A stretch of 64,000 bases of DNA from JANWXR01 sp964608265. GTDB lineage: Bacteria; Chloroflexota; Anaerolineae; Anaerolineales; UBA6663. The translations under genes were made by a program, and so were the position numbers. Location: NCBI GenBank assembly GCA_964608265.1, contig CAZSNP010000006.1:51775-115774 (forward strand), in the 5' to 3' direction. Positions 1-8,252 of this stretch are shown piece after piece. Under the pieces are notes generated by a model that worked only from the letters and a program-made list of their open reading frames with translations, was not told the DNA's origin and did no database searches. Position 1 is the first letter of the stretch. Every line of letters begins with the position of its first letter.

Positions 1-954
1 GATTTGATAATGAGCCTTGCCGCCGACGCGCTGCGCCGCCCGACCTTCCCGACCGATCAGGTCGAGCGGCTGCGCGGCGAAATCCTCACCCGGCTGAAGA
101 TCCACGCCAACGACACCCGTTCGCGCGCCAGCGAGGCCTTTTACGAACTCGCCTATGCCGGCCACCCGTACGCGGTGGATGAGGAGGGATACGAGGACAC
201 GGTGAGCGCCCTCACCCGCGATGAGCTGGCCGCCTTTCACCGCACCCACTGGGGGCCGCGCGGGATGACGGTGACGGTGGTGGGCTCGATCGCTGCCGAG
301 GCGGCGATGGCGCTGGTCGAGAAACACTTCGGCGATTGGGGCAACGCCTCGCAGATCGACCACCCCCCCTTGCCGCGGGTCGCCCCGCTCAACGGGTTGG
401 TGAAACGGCATGTGCCCATGCCGGGCAAATCGCAGAGCGACATCGTGCTGGGCGTCCCCGGCCCGGCGCGCAGCCACCCGCAATTCCTGGCCGCGCGGCT
501 GGCCAACAACATCCTCGGCGTCTTTGGGATGGGCGGCCGCATCGGGCATGTGGTGCGGGTGAAGGGCGGCCTGGCCTATTACGCCGCCGCCTCGGTCAGC
601 GGCGGTCTCGGGCCGGGCGCGTGGTACGCGTATGCCGGCGTCAACCCGCACAACGTCGAGCGCGCGGTGGAGCTCATCCGGCGCGAAATCCAAAAGATCA
701 CCACCCGCAAGGTTACGGCCGCCGAGCTGGAGGACAACAAAGCCCAGTTCATCGGCCGCATGCCGCTGAGCATGGAGACCAACGAGGGCGTGGCCTCGCT
801 GGTCAGCTCGATGGAGATGTTCGACCTCGGCCTCGACTACGTGCAGCGCTATCCCGATTTGATCCGCGCCATCACCCGCGATGAGGTGCTGGCGGTGGCG
901 CGCGAATTCCTGAGCGCGGAGAAGGCGGCGCTGGCGGTGGCCGGGCCTGAGTAG
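1..954 (+). CDS. M16 family zinc peptidase, C-terminal part (5' end outside window)
   Basis: The reading frame is open from the first base, so the start lies upstream. About 317 codons remain and look like the second half of an insulinase/processing-peptidase (M16) protein: an HPYAVDEEGYE stretch, the HRTHWGPRGMTVTVVGSI strand typical of M16 repeats, and a second repeat opening with QSDIVLGVPGPARSHP. The zinc motif HxxEH is not in the visible part and would sit in the missing N-terminus. It probably degrades peptides, but location and substrate cannot be read here. The stop is followed directly by a palindromic repeat and acpS. Family assignment is from recalled M16 features. Confidence 0.8.
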   Translation, partial: DLIMSLAADALRRPTFPTDQVERLRGEILTRLKIHANDTRSRASEAFYELAYAGHPYAVDEEGYEDTVSALTRDELAAFHRTHWGPRGMTVTVVGSIAAEAAMALVEKHFGDWGNASQIDHPPLPRVAPLNGLVKRHVPMPGKSQSDIVLGVPGPARSHPQFLAARLANNILGVFGMGGRIGHVVRVKGGLAYYAAASVSGGLGPGAWYAYAGVNPHNVERAVELIRREIQKITTRKVTAAELEDNKAQFIGRMPLSMETNEGVASLVSSMEMFDLGLDYVQRYPDLIRAITRDEVLAVAREFLSAEKAALAVAGPE

Positions 955-956
955 CA

Positions 957-1022
957 AATGGCGAATGGCGGATGGCAGGTCGCGGGCCGCGCTTGACCAT
1001 TCGCCATTGGCCATTGGCCATA
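957..1022. repeat. Iterated-word palindrome A (word near AATGGCG)
   Basis: The left arm (957-978) repeats AATGGCGAATGGCGGATGG and the right arm (996-1022) carries CCATTCGCCATTGG plus another CCATTGG copy. The arms pair imperfectly around a GC-rich loop. It fills the gap between the M16 peptidase stop and the acpS start codon. Confidence 0.75.
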
Positions 1023-1402
1023 TGCTTCGCACCGGCGTTGACCTGATCGAGATCGCCCGCATCGAGCGCACGCTCAGCCGCTTCGGCGAGCGGTTTCTCA
1101 AACGCTGTTTCACCGCCCACGAGAGCGAGAGCTCGGGGCGCAGGCCCGAGTCGCTGGCCGCCCGCTTCGCCGCCAAAGAGGCGGTGATGAAGGTGCTGGG
1201 GCGCGGCATCACCGAGGTGGATTGGCGCGAGATCGAGGTGATCAGCGGCCACAATCGCCAGCCGGAGCTGCGGCTGCACGGTGGCGCGCTGCACCTGGCG
1301 CACACGCTCGGCCTGCGTGAATGGTCGCTCAGCCTCAGCCACACGCGCGAGTTGGCGATTGCGTTCGTCGTTGCGCTGGGAGAGACGGCGTTCACGGATT
1401 GA
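1022..1402 (+). CDS. acpS: Holo-[acyl-carrier-protein] synthase
   Basis: A 126-residue protein of normal AcpS length. It transfers the 4'-phosphopantetheine arm of CoA to apo-ACP for fatty acid synthesis in the cytoplasm. The N-terminus MLRTGVDLIEIARIE holds the metal-binding Asp, and the RFAAKEAVMKVLG stretch is the second signature of the family. I chose the ATG at 1022 because it begins at the conserved VDLIE strand. An upstream in-frame ATG at 965 would translate the palindromic repeat. No clear Shine-Dalgarno precedes 1022. The stop codon lies inside the next palindrome. Confidence 0.93.
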   Translation: MLRTGVDLIEIARIERTLSRFGERFLKRCFTAHESESSGRRPESLAARFAAKEAVMKVLGRGITEVDWREIEVISGHNRQPELRLHGGALHLAHTLGLREWSLSLSHTRELAIAFVVALGETAFTD

Positions 1403-1460
1403 CCGGACGACGCGGATCGTGTCGCAATAAAATCCGTTCAATCCGTGTCATCCGTTGACC
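1393..1460. repeat. Iterated-word palindrome B (word near ATCCGTTCA)
   Basis: The left arm (1393-1418) has CACGGATTGACCGG and the right arm (1430-1460) repeats ATCCGTTCAATCCGTGTCATCCG. The acpS stop codon is within the left arm. A related single arm occurs at 28725-28755. Confidence 0.75.
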
Positions 1461-1479
1461 TTTTCAAGCGGAGGGTTCC

Positions 1480-1677
1480 ATGATCATCATCGCTGAAGTC
1501 AAAACCGCCGACGGCCAATTGCTCGGGATGTACACGCTGCCGCCCAAGGAGTTCAAGACCGGCTCGAAAGGCTTCTACGCCAACGGCAAACTCGAAATCG
1601 AGGGCAAGCGCTATCAGGTGCAGATTCAGTTGGTGGCGATCGGGAGCAAGAAAGCCGAGAACACGCCCGAAGGCTGA
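1480..1677 (+). CDS. Small conserved-looking hypothetical protein, 65 aa
   Basis: The product is 65 residues: a hydrophobic start (MIIIAEVKTADGQLLGMYTL), a charged middle (FKTGSKGFYANGKLEIEGKRYQVQIQLV) and a polar tail. The pattern of alternating hydrophobic residues suggests a small beta-barrel or beta-sheet protein. The ATG at 1480 has a good Shine-Dalgarno, AAGCGGAGGG, six bases upstream. There is no signal peptide or membrane segment. It stands between palindrome B and a secreted-protein gene. Function is unknown. Confidence 0.65.
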   Translation: MIIIAEVKTADGQLLGMYTLPPKEFKTGSKGFYANGKLEIEGKRYQVQIQLVAIGSKKAENTPEG

Positions 1678-1729
1678 GCCAACCCGAGCGGCCGTGAGTC
1701 GCGGCGCCCTGCGTTTCACGCGTCATACC

Positions 1730-2449
1730 ATGCCGTTTCGCCGTTTCGCTTTGCTCACCATGATCACGGTAGTGCTGTGGGGTGCGCCGCGCACGGCCCA
1801 CGCCTGCACCCCGCCGCCCGGCGGCCTGCCGGGTTACACCGCCACAGACCGCACGCAGGCCGCGCCCCTCGTGCTCGAGGGCACGGTCATCGCGGTGCAG
1901 CTTGACCCAGCCTCGCAGACCGACCTCGCCGTCATCGAGGTCAGTCGCTACTTCAAAGGTATCGGCCCGCAAGTCATTTCGGTCAATCGCTTTGGCCCTT
2001 CGTCGGTGTGCCTCTCCTACGTCGCTCCAACCCAAACCCTTATCTTTTACCTTCAGGGCGACGAGGTCAACGGGTATTCGGCGTTTTACCTCAGCCAGTT
2101 CGATGCCACCGCGCCGAACGATGAAGCCACCGTCAACGAAGTGATCGCGGCCAGCGGGCAGGCGCCGCGCACCGACTTCACCGGCTACGAGCGCGGCACG
2201 CCGGAGGCGGTGATGACGCAGGCCATGGCAACCCAAATCGGGCCGGCGCTGACCGCAGCCGCAATCGCGACACCGACCCCGTATGTCGGCCCGCCGGTTT
2301 TCATCCCCACGCCCATTGCCCCTCTCAATCCGGCCAACGTCAACGTCACGCTGCTCGGCATTGGCGGCGTCATCGGTTTTGCGTTGGGCGGGATCGTGGG
2401 GTTGATCGCCGGGCTGGCGCTGAGCGCCTTTCTGCGCCGAAGCGAGTGA
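1730..2449 (+). CDS. Secreted, membrane-anchored hypothetical protein
   Basis: A 239-residue protein with an N-terminal signal peptide (hydrophobic LLTMITVVLWG, cleavage probably near AHA-C) and a single C-terminal membrane helix (LGIGGVIGFALGGIVGLIAG, about residues 205-232) followed by a short basic tail. The extracellular part is about 170 residues, begins CTPPPGGLPGY, and holds two cysteines and a proline-rich segment before the helix. I chose the ATG at 1730 because the signal peptide starts there; a GTG at 1694 would add 12 residues. One base separates it from the HD gene. I do not recognise the family. Confidence 0.7.
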   Translation: MPFRRFALLTMITVVLWGAPRTAHACTPPPGGLPGYTATDRTQAAPLVLEGTVIAVQLDPASQTDLAVIEVSRYFKGIGPQVISVNRFGPSSVCLSYVAPTQTLIFYLQGDEVNGYSAFYLSQFDATAPNDEATVNEVIAASGQAPRTDFTGYERGTPEAVMTQAMATQIGPALTAAAIATPTPYVGPPVFIPTPIAPLNPANVNVTLLGIGGVIGFALGGIVGLIAGLALSAFLRRSE

Positions 2450-2450
2450 G

Positions 2451-3086
2451 ATGCCGACGCTCGACCAGGCCCGCGCGTGGTACGCCGGCGCAGATGCCGT
2501 CCACGATTTCGATCACATCCAACGGGTGCTGGCGCTGGCCGAGCGCATCGCGCGTGTCGAAGGTGCGGATGTGGAGATCGTGCGCGCGGCTGTGTTGTTA
2601 CATGATGCCAACGGAGCCGCGCCGAGTGATGGCGAACGGCGGGCCGCCCATCACGAAGACTCGGCGGAGTTTGCGCGAGAAGTTTTGGCTGGCGAAGGCT
2701 GGCCCGCCGACCGCATCGCCGCCGTGCAGCACTGCATCCGCGCGCACCGCTATCGCGGCAGCGAGCGGCCACAGACGCTCGAGGCGCAGATCATGTTCGA
2801 CAGCGACAAGCTCGACGTGCTCGGCGCGATCGGGGCCGCGCGCACGATGGCGTACGCCGCGCTGGCCGGCGAACCGCTCACCGGCGAGCCGTCGGCGCAG
2901 TTCCGCGCCACGCTGCAAAAGGAGCCGGGCGAGCCGCATACGCCGTATCATGAATTCCTCTTCAAGCTCTCGCGTGTCAAAGATCGATTGCACACCGCCA
3001 CCGCCCGCGCTATCGCCGCCGAACGGCACCAATACTTGAGCGATTTCTTCGACCGGCTGCACAGCGAGATCAAAGGAGAACGATGA
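2451..3086 (+). CDS. HD-domain metal-dependent phosphohydrolase
   Basis: A 211-residue HD-superfamily protein similar in pattern to the YedJ/uncharacterised HD group. Metal ligands are visible as the histidine of DFDHIQRV near residue 23, the HD pair in AVLLHDANG near residues 51-52, and an aspartate in IMFDSDKLD near residue 117. These are the usual H...HD...D ligands for phosphomonoester hydrolysis. The substrate cannot be inferred. The gene follows the preceding stop by one base and overlaps the next start by four bases (ATGA), so the three genes are probably co-transcribed. Confidence 0.82.
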   Translation: MPTLDQARAWYAGADAVHDFDHIQRVLALAERIARVEGADVEIVRAAVLLHDANGAAPSDGERRAAHHEDSAEFAREVLAGEGWPADRIAAVQHCIRAHRYRGSERPQTLEAQIMFDSDKLDVLGAIGAARTMAYAALAGEPLTGEPSAQFRATLQKEPGEPHTPYHEFLFKLSRVKDRLHTATARAIAAERHQYLSDFFDRLHSEIKGER

Positions 3087-4171
3087 AGGGGCCGCCGGTG
3101 CCCGGTACGACGGGGGCGCGCGGAACAATGGCGCGGGTGAGCTGGCGCAAGGTCGCCATCCTCATCGCGGCGCTCTTCTTCTTCATCCTCGCCATTCAGT
3201 GGCTTAAGAGCGGGGCCAGGGCCCTGGCGCCGTTTGTCGGCGAAGTCGCCGTCGTCAACCTCGCCAATGCGCTCGGCTTCGGCTGGCTGGCGGCTTACGT
3301 CGTCCTCTCCGGCTCGCCGGTGGCCGCGCTGGCGCTGGCCTTCCTCGACGCCGGCGCGCTTTCGCAACTCGGCGCGTTCTGGATGATCGTCGGCAGCCGG
3401 ATGGGGGCGTCGTTCATCGTGCTGGCTTTGGGATTTGTGTATGCGCTGCGCGGGCACGACCGGCGCAACAGCTTGCGGATGGGGTTGCTGGCGCTGCTGA
3501 CGACCTTCGCCATTCAGCTGCCCGCGCTCGTCATCGGGTATGGGTTGCTTACGGCGCGGGCTTTCGAGTGGGTGCGCCTCTCGGCGGCCGCGCGGCTGGT
3601 GTCGGCGCTCGAAATGGTCTTCGACCCGTTTGTGAACAGCGCCGAGGCCTGGCTGCCGCGCTGGGCGATCTTCGGCCTGGGCTTTGGGGTGTTGTGGTGG
3701 AGCATGAACCTGATGGACTCGGGCCTGCCGAGCTTTCGCCTCGAGGAGAGCGCCGAACGACAACACCCGCGATGGTTGACTCACCCGTTGGCTGCCTTCG
3801 GTCTGGGGTTGGCAGTGACGAGTGTGACGATGTCGGTCTCGGTCTCGCTCTCGATCCTCGTGCCGCTGGCGGTGCGCGGCTATCTGCGGCGCGGCAACGT
3901 CATCCCCTACATCATGGGCGCCAATATCACCACCTTTGTGGATACGCTGATCGCGGCGTTGTTGCTCAACAACACCGGCGCCTTTACGGTGGTGCTGGTG
4001 CAAATGGTCAGCGTCGCCGTCATCTCCCTCATCATCCTGCTGTTGATCTATCGCCCCTTCGAGGACGGCCTGCTCTATCTCACCGACCACATCGGCGGTT
4101 CGACGCGCACGCTGGCGCTCTTCCTGGCCGTCATCGTCGGCGTGCCGGTGGCGCTGCTGCTCCTCCGGTGA
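3083..4171 (+). CDS. Na/Pi-cotransporter-like polytopic membrane protein
   Basis: A 362-residue inner membrane protein with roughly eight to nine hydrophobic helices. The paired small-residue motifs SGSPVAALALAFLDAGALS and MGANITTFVDTL resemble the inverted repeats of the Na+/phosphate cotransporter family (NptA/YjbB type), so sodium-linked anion transport is the best guess. The final helix ends LFLAVIVGVPVALLLLR. The start at 3083 has AAAGGAG four bases upstream and overlaps the HD gene stop; an internal ATG at 3128 is possible. No PhoU-like domain is attached. Confidence 0.72.
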   Translation: MKGPPVPGTTGARGTMARVSWRKVAILIAALFFFILAIQWLKSGARALAPFVGEVAVVNLANALGFGWLAAYVVLSGSPVAALALAFLDAGALSQLGAFWMIVGSRMGASFIVLALGFVYALRGHDRRNSLRMGLLALLTTFAIQLPALVIGYGLLTARAFEWVRLSAAARLVSALEMVFDPFVNSAEAWLPRWAIFGLGFGVLWWSMNLMDSGLPSFRLEESAERQHPRWLTHPLAAFGLGLAVTSVTMSVSVSLSILVPLAVRGYLRRGNVIPYIMGANITTFVDTLIAALLLNNTGAFTVVLVQMVSVAVISLIILLLIYRPFEDGLLYLTDHIGGSTRTLALFLAVIVGVPVALLLLR

Positions 4172-4243
4172 GGGGCAGAGGCAAAGGGTCAATCTCCGTA
4201 CGGATATGGGTCAGACCCTATGAGCCTCGTCTGGATTGAGTCG

Positions 4244-4278
4244 GCCAAAACAAACGCCGCCCCGAACGAGGCGGCGTT
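4244..4278 (-). terminator. Intrinsic terminator of infA
   Basis: A 9-bp perfect stem (4253-4261 with 4270-4278, AACGCCGCC/GGCGGCGTT) with an 8-base loop. On the minus strand it is followed by TTTGTTTTGG. It lies 36 bases after the infA stop and may also weakly stop the convergent plus-strand operon. A looser pair AGGGTC...GACCCT sits at 4195-4219. Confidence 0.8.
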
Positions 4279-4314
4279 GTTCCATTGTAGATAAGGACTC
4301 AACGACAGCGCAAG

Positions 4315-4572
4315 CTACTTGGCGGCTTCGGGCAATGGGCCGTTTTGCTGGGCCGTGTACCGATAGGTGATGCGGCCGCGGGTGAGATCGTACGGGGACA
4401 GCTCGATCTTCACGCGGTCGCCGAGCAGGATGCGGATGTAGTTCTTCCGCAGCCGGCCCGAGAGATAGGCCAGCACCGTGTGCCCGTTCTCCAATTGCAC
4501 GCGGAACGTGGTGCTGGGCATGGCCTCGGTCACCGTGCCCTCTACCGTGATCTTGTCGTCGGATTTCGCCAT
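4315..4572 (-). CDS. infA: Translation initiation factor IF-1
   Basis: The product is 85 residues with a single S1/OB fold: KITVEGTVTEAMPSTTFRV, then ENGHTVLAYLSGRLRKNYIR and LLGDRVKIELSPYDLTRGRI. These match the conserved IF-1 core that occupies the ribosomal A site during initiation. The C-terminal tail is about ten residues longer than minimal IF-1. I chose the ATG at 4572 because AGAAGG lies upstream of it and the family starts there. It is not beside rpmJ or the ribosomal protein operon but stands alone with its own promoter, leader and terminator. Confidence 0.95.
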   Translation of the reverse strand: MAKSDDKITVEGTVTEAMPSTTFRVQLENGHTVLAYLSGRLRKNYIRILLGDRVKIELSPYDLTRGRITYRYTAQQNGPLPEAAK

Positions 4573-4720
4573 AAAACCTTCTTTCTGTGACCTGACGGTC
4601 AAAACAAAACGGCGTAACCGGAAAAGTCTGGTCACGCCGAGTGAGTGCACATACGCCCAGCCGTTGGTCAGTCCACGCAGGGGTCAGGTCTCCTCAACCT
4701 ACAGAATTATTCCGACTACG
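4573..4720 (-). promoter_or_regulatory. infA leader with terminator-like hairpin (possible attenuator)
   Basis: About 148 bases separate the predicted transcription start from the infA start codon. Within this leader is a 10-bp stem with one G-U pair (4610-4619 with 4630-4639). On the minus strand it is followed by TTTTGTTTT, an intrinsic terminator form. A small palindrome, TGACCTGACGGTCA (4588-4601), follows. Transcription must pass this hairpin to express infA. The regulator and any ligand are unknown. Confidence 0.5.
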
Positions 4721-4726
4721 GCCCGG

Positions 4727-4756
4727 ATTATACTCCGTGCGTTTTCAATGTGTCAA
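4727..4756 (-). promoter_or_regulatory. Sigma-70-type promoter of infA
   Basis: On the minus strand TTGACA (4751-4756) and TATAAT (4727-4732), both perfect consensus, are separated by 18 bases. The predicted start is near 4720. Confidence 0.8.
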
Positions 4757-4774
4757 TTTTGACGAAATTCGCGC

Positions 4775-6109
4775 TTACGGGTCGGCCACGGGCGCGTCGC
4801 CCTCCGGCTTGAGGAAGACCAGCGACAAACGTGCGATCCGCAGCCCATCCAGCGCCTCCACCCGCAGCCGCGCCCTGCCGACCTCGAGCGTATCGCCCAC
4901 CTGCGCCATGCGCCCCAATCGCCCGAGCACATAGCCGGCGATGGTGTCGTAGTGCTCATCGCGCAGGTTGAGGGCCAGTTTGTCGTTCACGGTTTCGATT
5001 AACGTCAACCCATCCACCAGCGCCGAGCCGTCGGGCAGGCGCTGAATCTCCGGGGTCGAGCGATCAAACGGGTCCTGCACCTCGCCGACGATTTTCTCGA
5101 CCACATCCTCCAGCGTCACCAGCCCGGCCGTGCCGCCATACTCGTCGAGCACGATGGCCAGGTGATGTTTTTTGACGCGGAACTGTTGCAGGAGTTTATC
5201 CAACCGAATCGTGTCGGGCACAAACAGGGCTTCGCGCATCAAACCGCGCAGGGTGGCCACGCGGCGCTCGTCATGTTGCACGCGCACCAGATCCTTGACG
5301 TGGGCGATGCCGACGATGTGATCGAGGTCGCCCTCGTACACCGGGAACATCGAGTGCGGGTACTTGATGGCGCGATGGATAAGTTCGTGCACCGGCAGGT
5401 CGGCCTCGACGGCCAGCATCTCGGTGCGCGGCACCATCGCCTCGCGCGCCGTCAACTCGCCGAAGTCGAAGACGGCGTGCAGCATCTCGCGTTCCGAATC
5501 CGCCAGCACGCCGCTGGCCTCGGATTGGGCGACGAGCAGCTTGAGTTCCTCGATTGTGTAACTGCTCTGGGTGTCGCCGACTCTCGGCAGGCCGATGAGG
5601 CGCAGGACGAGGTTGGCCGTATGGTTGAGGGCCCAGATAAAGGGGCGAAAGACCTGGCCGGTGATGAGGACGGCGCGGCTGACCCCCAGCGAGACTTGCT
5701 CGGGGTAGCTCAGCGACACGGCCTTGGGCACCAGCTCACCGACGACGACGGTGATGAAGGTGACGAGCAACAGCGACACAAGCGCCGCGATCGTGCGCCG
5801 CACGGTCTCATCCACCGCTTGCAATGGCACGCGGAGTAAATTCGAGAACGCCAGCGAGAGCGCCGGCTCGCCCAGCCAGCCCAGCCCGATGCCGGCCATG
5901 GTGATGCCGACCTGCGTCGTGGCAATGTAGCGCTCTATCCGGCTGACCATGATCTGCGCGGAATTGGCCCCGCTTACGCCGCGCTGCGCCAACTCGTCGA
6001 GGCGGGTCTTGCGCACCCGCACCATCGCATATTCCGCCGCCACGAAGAAGGCGTTAATCGCCAGCAACAAGACCAGGCCGACCCAGTTCCAAATCGAAAT
6101 CTCACTCAT
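4775..6109 (-). CDS. CNNM/CBS/CorC-domain membrane protein (hemolysin C-like), copy 1
   Basis: A 444-residue protein. It has an N-terminal CNNM transmembrane domain (about residues 1-190; AINAFFVAAEYAMVRVRKTR, then the TTQVGITMAGIGLGWLGEPAL helix), two CBS domains (about 205-335, with VPRTEMLAVEADLPV and DEYGGTAGLVTLEDVVEKIVGE), and a C-terminal CorC/HlyC domain (LPDGSALVDGLTLIETVN onward). The family is linked to magnesium or cobalt efflux and nucleotide sensing; a true haemolysin role is unlikely. It overlaps the start of copy 2's stop by four bases, so the tandem paralogues are co-translated. Confidence 0.9.
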   Translation of the reverse strand: MSEISIWNWVGLVLLLAINAFFVAAEYAMVRVRKTRLDELAQRGVSGANSAQIMVSRIERYIATTQVGITMAGIGLGWLGEPALSLAFSNLLRVPLQAVDETVRRTIAALVSLLLVTFITVVVGELVPKAVSLSYPEQVSLGVSRAVLITGQVFRPFIWALNHTANLVLRLIGLPRVGDTQSSYTIEELKLLVAQSEASGVLADSEREMLHAVFDFGELTAREAMVPRTEMLAVEADLPVHELIHRAIKYPHSMFPVYEGDLDHIVGIAHVKDLVRVQHDERRVATLRGLMREALFVPDTIRLDKLLQQFRVKKHHLAIVLDEYGGTAGLVTLEDVVEKIVGEVQDPFDRSTPEIQRLPDGSALVDGLTLIETVNDKLALNLRDEHYDTIAGYVLGRLGRMAQVGDTLEVGRARLRVEALDGLRIARLSLVFLKPEGDAPVADP

Positions 6110-7455
6110 TCGCCATCATTCACCGCCGGCGTTGGGCCTGGCTCGGGTTTGCGGAACAGCGACAGGCGCGCGATCCGCAAGCCGTCGAGCGCCTCGACCT
6201 TGAGCCGCAAGCCATCAACCTCGAGGCTGTCGCCGACTTTGGCCACCCGGCCCAACCGGCCGAGCACATAGCCGGCAATCGTATCGTAATATTCATCCCG
6301 CAACCGGAGGCCGAGGTGCTCGTTGACGGTCTCGATCAACGTCAAGCCGTCGACGAGGGCCGAGCCATCGGGCAGGCGTTGAATCTCCGGGGTGGATTTC
6401 TCGAACGGGTCCTGCACCTCGCCCATGATTTGCTCGACCAGGTCATCGAGCGTGACCAGCCCGGCGGTGCCGCCGTACTCATCGAGGGCGATGGCGAGGT
6501 GCTGGCGTTTGAGGCGGAACTCGCGCAGCAACGTGTCGAGGCGGATGTTCTCCGGGACAAACAAGGCCTCGCGCACCAGGCCGCGCACGGTGGCCGCCTG
6601 CCGCTCGTCGTGTTGCACGCGCACCAAATCCTTGACGTGCGCGATGCCGAGGATGTGATCGAGGTCGCCCTCGTAGATCGGGAACTTGGAGCGCGAGTGC
6701 CGCGCCGCGAGCTGGATCAGTTCCTCGAGGGGGGCATCGGCGTTGACGGCCAGCATCTCGGTGCGGGGCACCATGATTTCGCGCACGGTCAGGTCGCCGA
6801 AATCGAAGACCGCGTGCAGCATGTCGCGTTCGGTGTCCTCGAGGATGCCGCCCTCCTCCGAGGCCTCCACCAGCATCTTCAACTCCTCCACCGAGTGCAC
6901 CATCTCGTGCCCGCTGGCGGCCCGCATGCCGATGAGGCGCAGCAGAAAGTTGCCGGTGCCGTTGAGGGCCCAGATGGCCGGCTTGAAGAACAATTCGGTG
7001 AGCAACGTCGGCTGGGCAACGACAAGCGCGGTGGCCTCGGGCCGCTGCAGGGCGATGGATTTGGGCATCAGCTCGCCGATGACGACGTGCAGAAAGGTGA
7101 TGACGGCGAAGGCGAGGGCGGCGGAGATGGAGTGGCTGGCGGCGCCCACCCAGCTCTCGGGCAACCGCACGAGCAGCGGGTCGATGAGGTGCGACAGCGC
7201 CGGCTCGCCCAGCCAGCCCAGCCCGAGGCTGGCAATGGTGATGCCGAGCTGGGTGGCGGCGATGAAGCGGTCGGGGTCTTCGAGCGCGCGTTTGACGGCG
7301 TTGGCGCTGGCCTTGCCCTGTTGCACCAGTTCTTCGATGCGGGTGCGGCGCACGCTGACCAGCGAGAACTCGGCCGCGACGAAAAAGCCGTTGGCCAGCA
7401 CCAGGGCGGCGACCGCCACCAGGCGGAGCAGATCTTCGACAAGCGTGGGTTCCAT
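6106..7455 (-). CDS. CNNM/CBS/CorC-domain membrane protein (hemolysin C-like), copy 2
   Basis: A 449-residue paralogue of the downstream gene with the same order: CNNM membrane domain (NGFFVAAEFSLVSVRRTR and TQLGITIASLGLGWLGEPAL), CBS pair (VPRTEMLAVNADAPL; DEYGGTAGLVTLDDLVEQIMGE) and CorC/HlyC tail (LPDGSALVDGLTLIETVNEHL). The two proteins are very similar from the CBS pair onward and less so in the membrane domain, which suggests a tandem duplication with membrane divergence or a heteromeric complex. The ATG at 7455 is preferred; a TTG three codons upstream is possible. The Shine-Dalgarno is weak. Confidence 0.9.
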   Translation of the reverse strand: MEPTLVEDLLRLVAVAALVLANGFFVAAEFSLVSVRRTRIEELVQQGKASANAVKRALEDPDRFIAATQLGITIASLGLGWLGEPALSHLIDPLLVRLPESWVGAASHSISAALAFAVITFLHVVIGELMPKSIALQRPEATALVVAQPTLLTELFFKPAIWALNGTGNFLLRLIGMRAASGHEMVHSVEELKMLVEASEEGGILEDTERDMLHAVFDFGDLTVREIMVPRTEMLAVNADAPLEELIQLAARHSRSKFPIYEGDLDHILGIAHVKDLVRVQHDERQAATVRGLVREALFVPENIRLDTLLREFRLKRQHLAIALDEYGGTAGLVTLDDLVEQIMGEVQDPFEKSTPEIQRLPDGSALVDGLTLIETVNEHLGLRLRDEYYDTIAGYVLGRLGRVAKVGDSLEVDGLRLKVEALDGLRIARLSLFRKPEPGPTPAVNDGE

Positions 7456-7552
7456 CGTCTTCAACTCTCTCGGGCCAGCGGCCCCCGGCCTCGGTCAGGA
7501 TTGTAGCCGAGGCGGGCAGCGCGGGGCGCAACCCGGGGCGTGGGCGGAGGGA

Positions 7553-8173
7553 TTACAACGACACTTTGCGCGGATGCACGCGGCTGTGCTCGGCCTCGAT
7601 GATGGCGATGATGCGGTCGACCGTCGTTTCGAGCGCCATATCGGGGTTGACGACGTAGTAGTCGAACTCGCCCATGCGGTGCAACTCGCGGCGCGCGGTG
7701 GCGATGCGGAGCTTGAGGCCCTCGGGGGTCTCGGTCTTGCGCTCGCGCAGCCGGTTGACGAGTTCTTCCTCGGAGGCGGGCGCGAGGAAGATCATCACCG
7801 CGCCGGGCGAGAGTTCGCGCACGGTGGCCGCGCCCTGCACGTCGAGCCGCATGACGACGTCGTGGCCGGAGGCGAGCGCGTCGCGCACCTGTTGCTTGGG
7901 GATGCCTTTGTAGTCGTTGTACACCCGCGCCCATTCGAGCAATTCCTTTTGCTCGATCATCTCGGCGAACTCATCGGTCGAGAGGAAAAAGTAGTCACGT
8001 CCGTGCACCTCGCCGGCGCGCGGCGGGCGGGTGGTGGCGGTGACGACAAAGTGAAACGGCATACGGCGCTCCTTCATGCGTTGCAGCACCGTATCCTTGC
8101 CCACGCCCGACGGCCCGGAGATGACGATCAACAGCGGTTCGCGCCTTGAAATTTCAGACCAATCGTCGGCCAC
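7553..8173 (-). CDS. gmk: Guanylate kinase
   Basis: A 206-residue enzyme converting GMP to GDP with ATP. The P-loop is GPSGVGKDTVL (aspartate follows the lysine where Ser/Thr is common). The GMP-binding region has TATTRPPRAGEVHGRDYFFLS, and the lid carries RLRERKTETPEGLKLRI. The start is set at the GTG at 8173, which has AAGGAAA seven bases upstream; an ATG at 8239 would overlap the divergent promoter. No rpoZ follows, unlike in many bacteria. The divergent neighbour is an FmdB-like gene. Confidence 0.93.
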   Translation of the reverse strand: MADDWSEISRREPLLIVISGPSGVGKDTVLQRMKERRMPFHFVVTATTRPPRAGEVHGRDYFFLSTDEFAEMIEQKELLEWARVYNDYKGIPKQQVRDALASGHDVVMRLDVQGAATVRELSPGAVMIFLAPASEEELVNRLRERKTETPEGLKLRIATARRELHRMGEFDYYVVNPDMALETTVDRIIAIIEAEHSRVHPRKVSL

Positions 8174-8183
8174 AAACGTTTCC

Positions 8184-8212
8184 TTGAGTGACAGGGTAAG
8201 GGTTATTATAAT
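8184..8212 (+). promoter_or_regulatory. Promoter of the FmdB-like gene, overlapping a divergent gmk -10
   Basis: TTGAGT (8184-8189) and TATAAT (8207-8212) are 17 bases apart on the plus strand. The overlapping bases 8205-8210 also read TATAAT on the minus strand and can serve gmk, though no good -35 for gmk is visible. The two -10 boxes share four bases. Confidence 0.7.
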
Positions 8213-8252
8213 GGGTTCGATTGACCCACGACCGATCACTGACGACAGACCT

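Noticed and set aside
336..884. A 182-codon frame inside the M16 peptidase gene in another phase
   Set aside because: Arg/Pro/Gly-rich shadow typical of high-GC coding sequence; the M16 frame has conserved motifs.
4600..4720. infA leader as SRP RNA, RNase P RNA or a T-box
   Set aside because: GGTCAGGT-like words occur, but the SRP GGAAGGAAGCAGCC core, RNase P conserved blocks and the T-box motif AGGGTGG are all absent.
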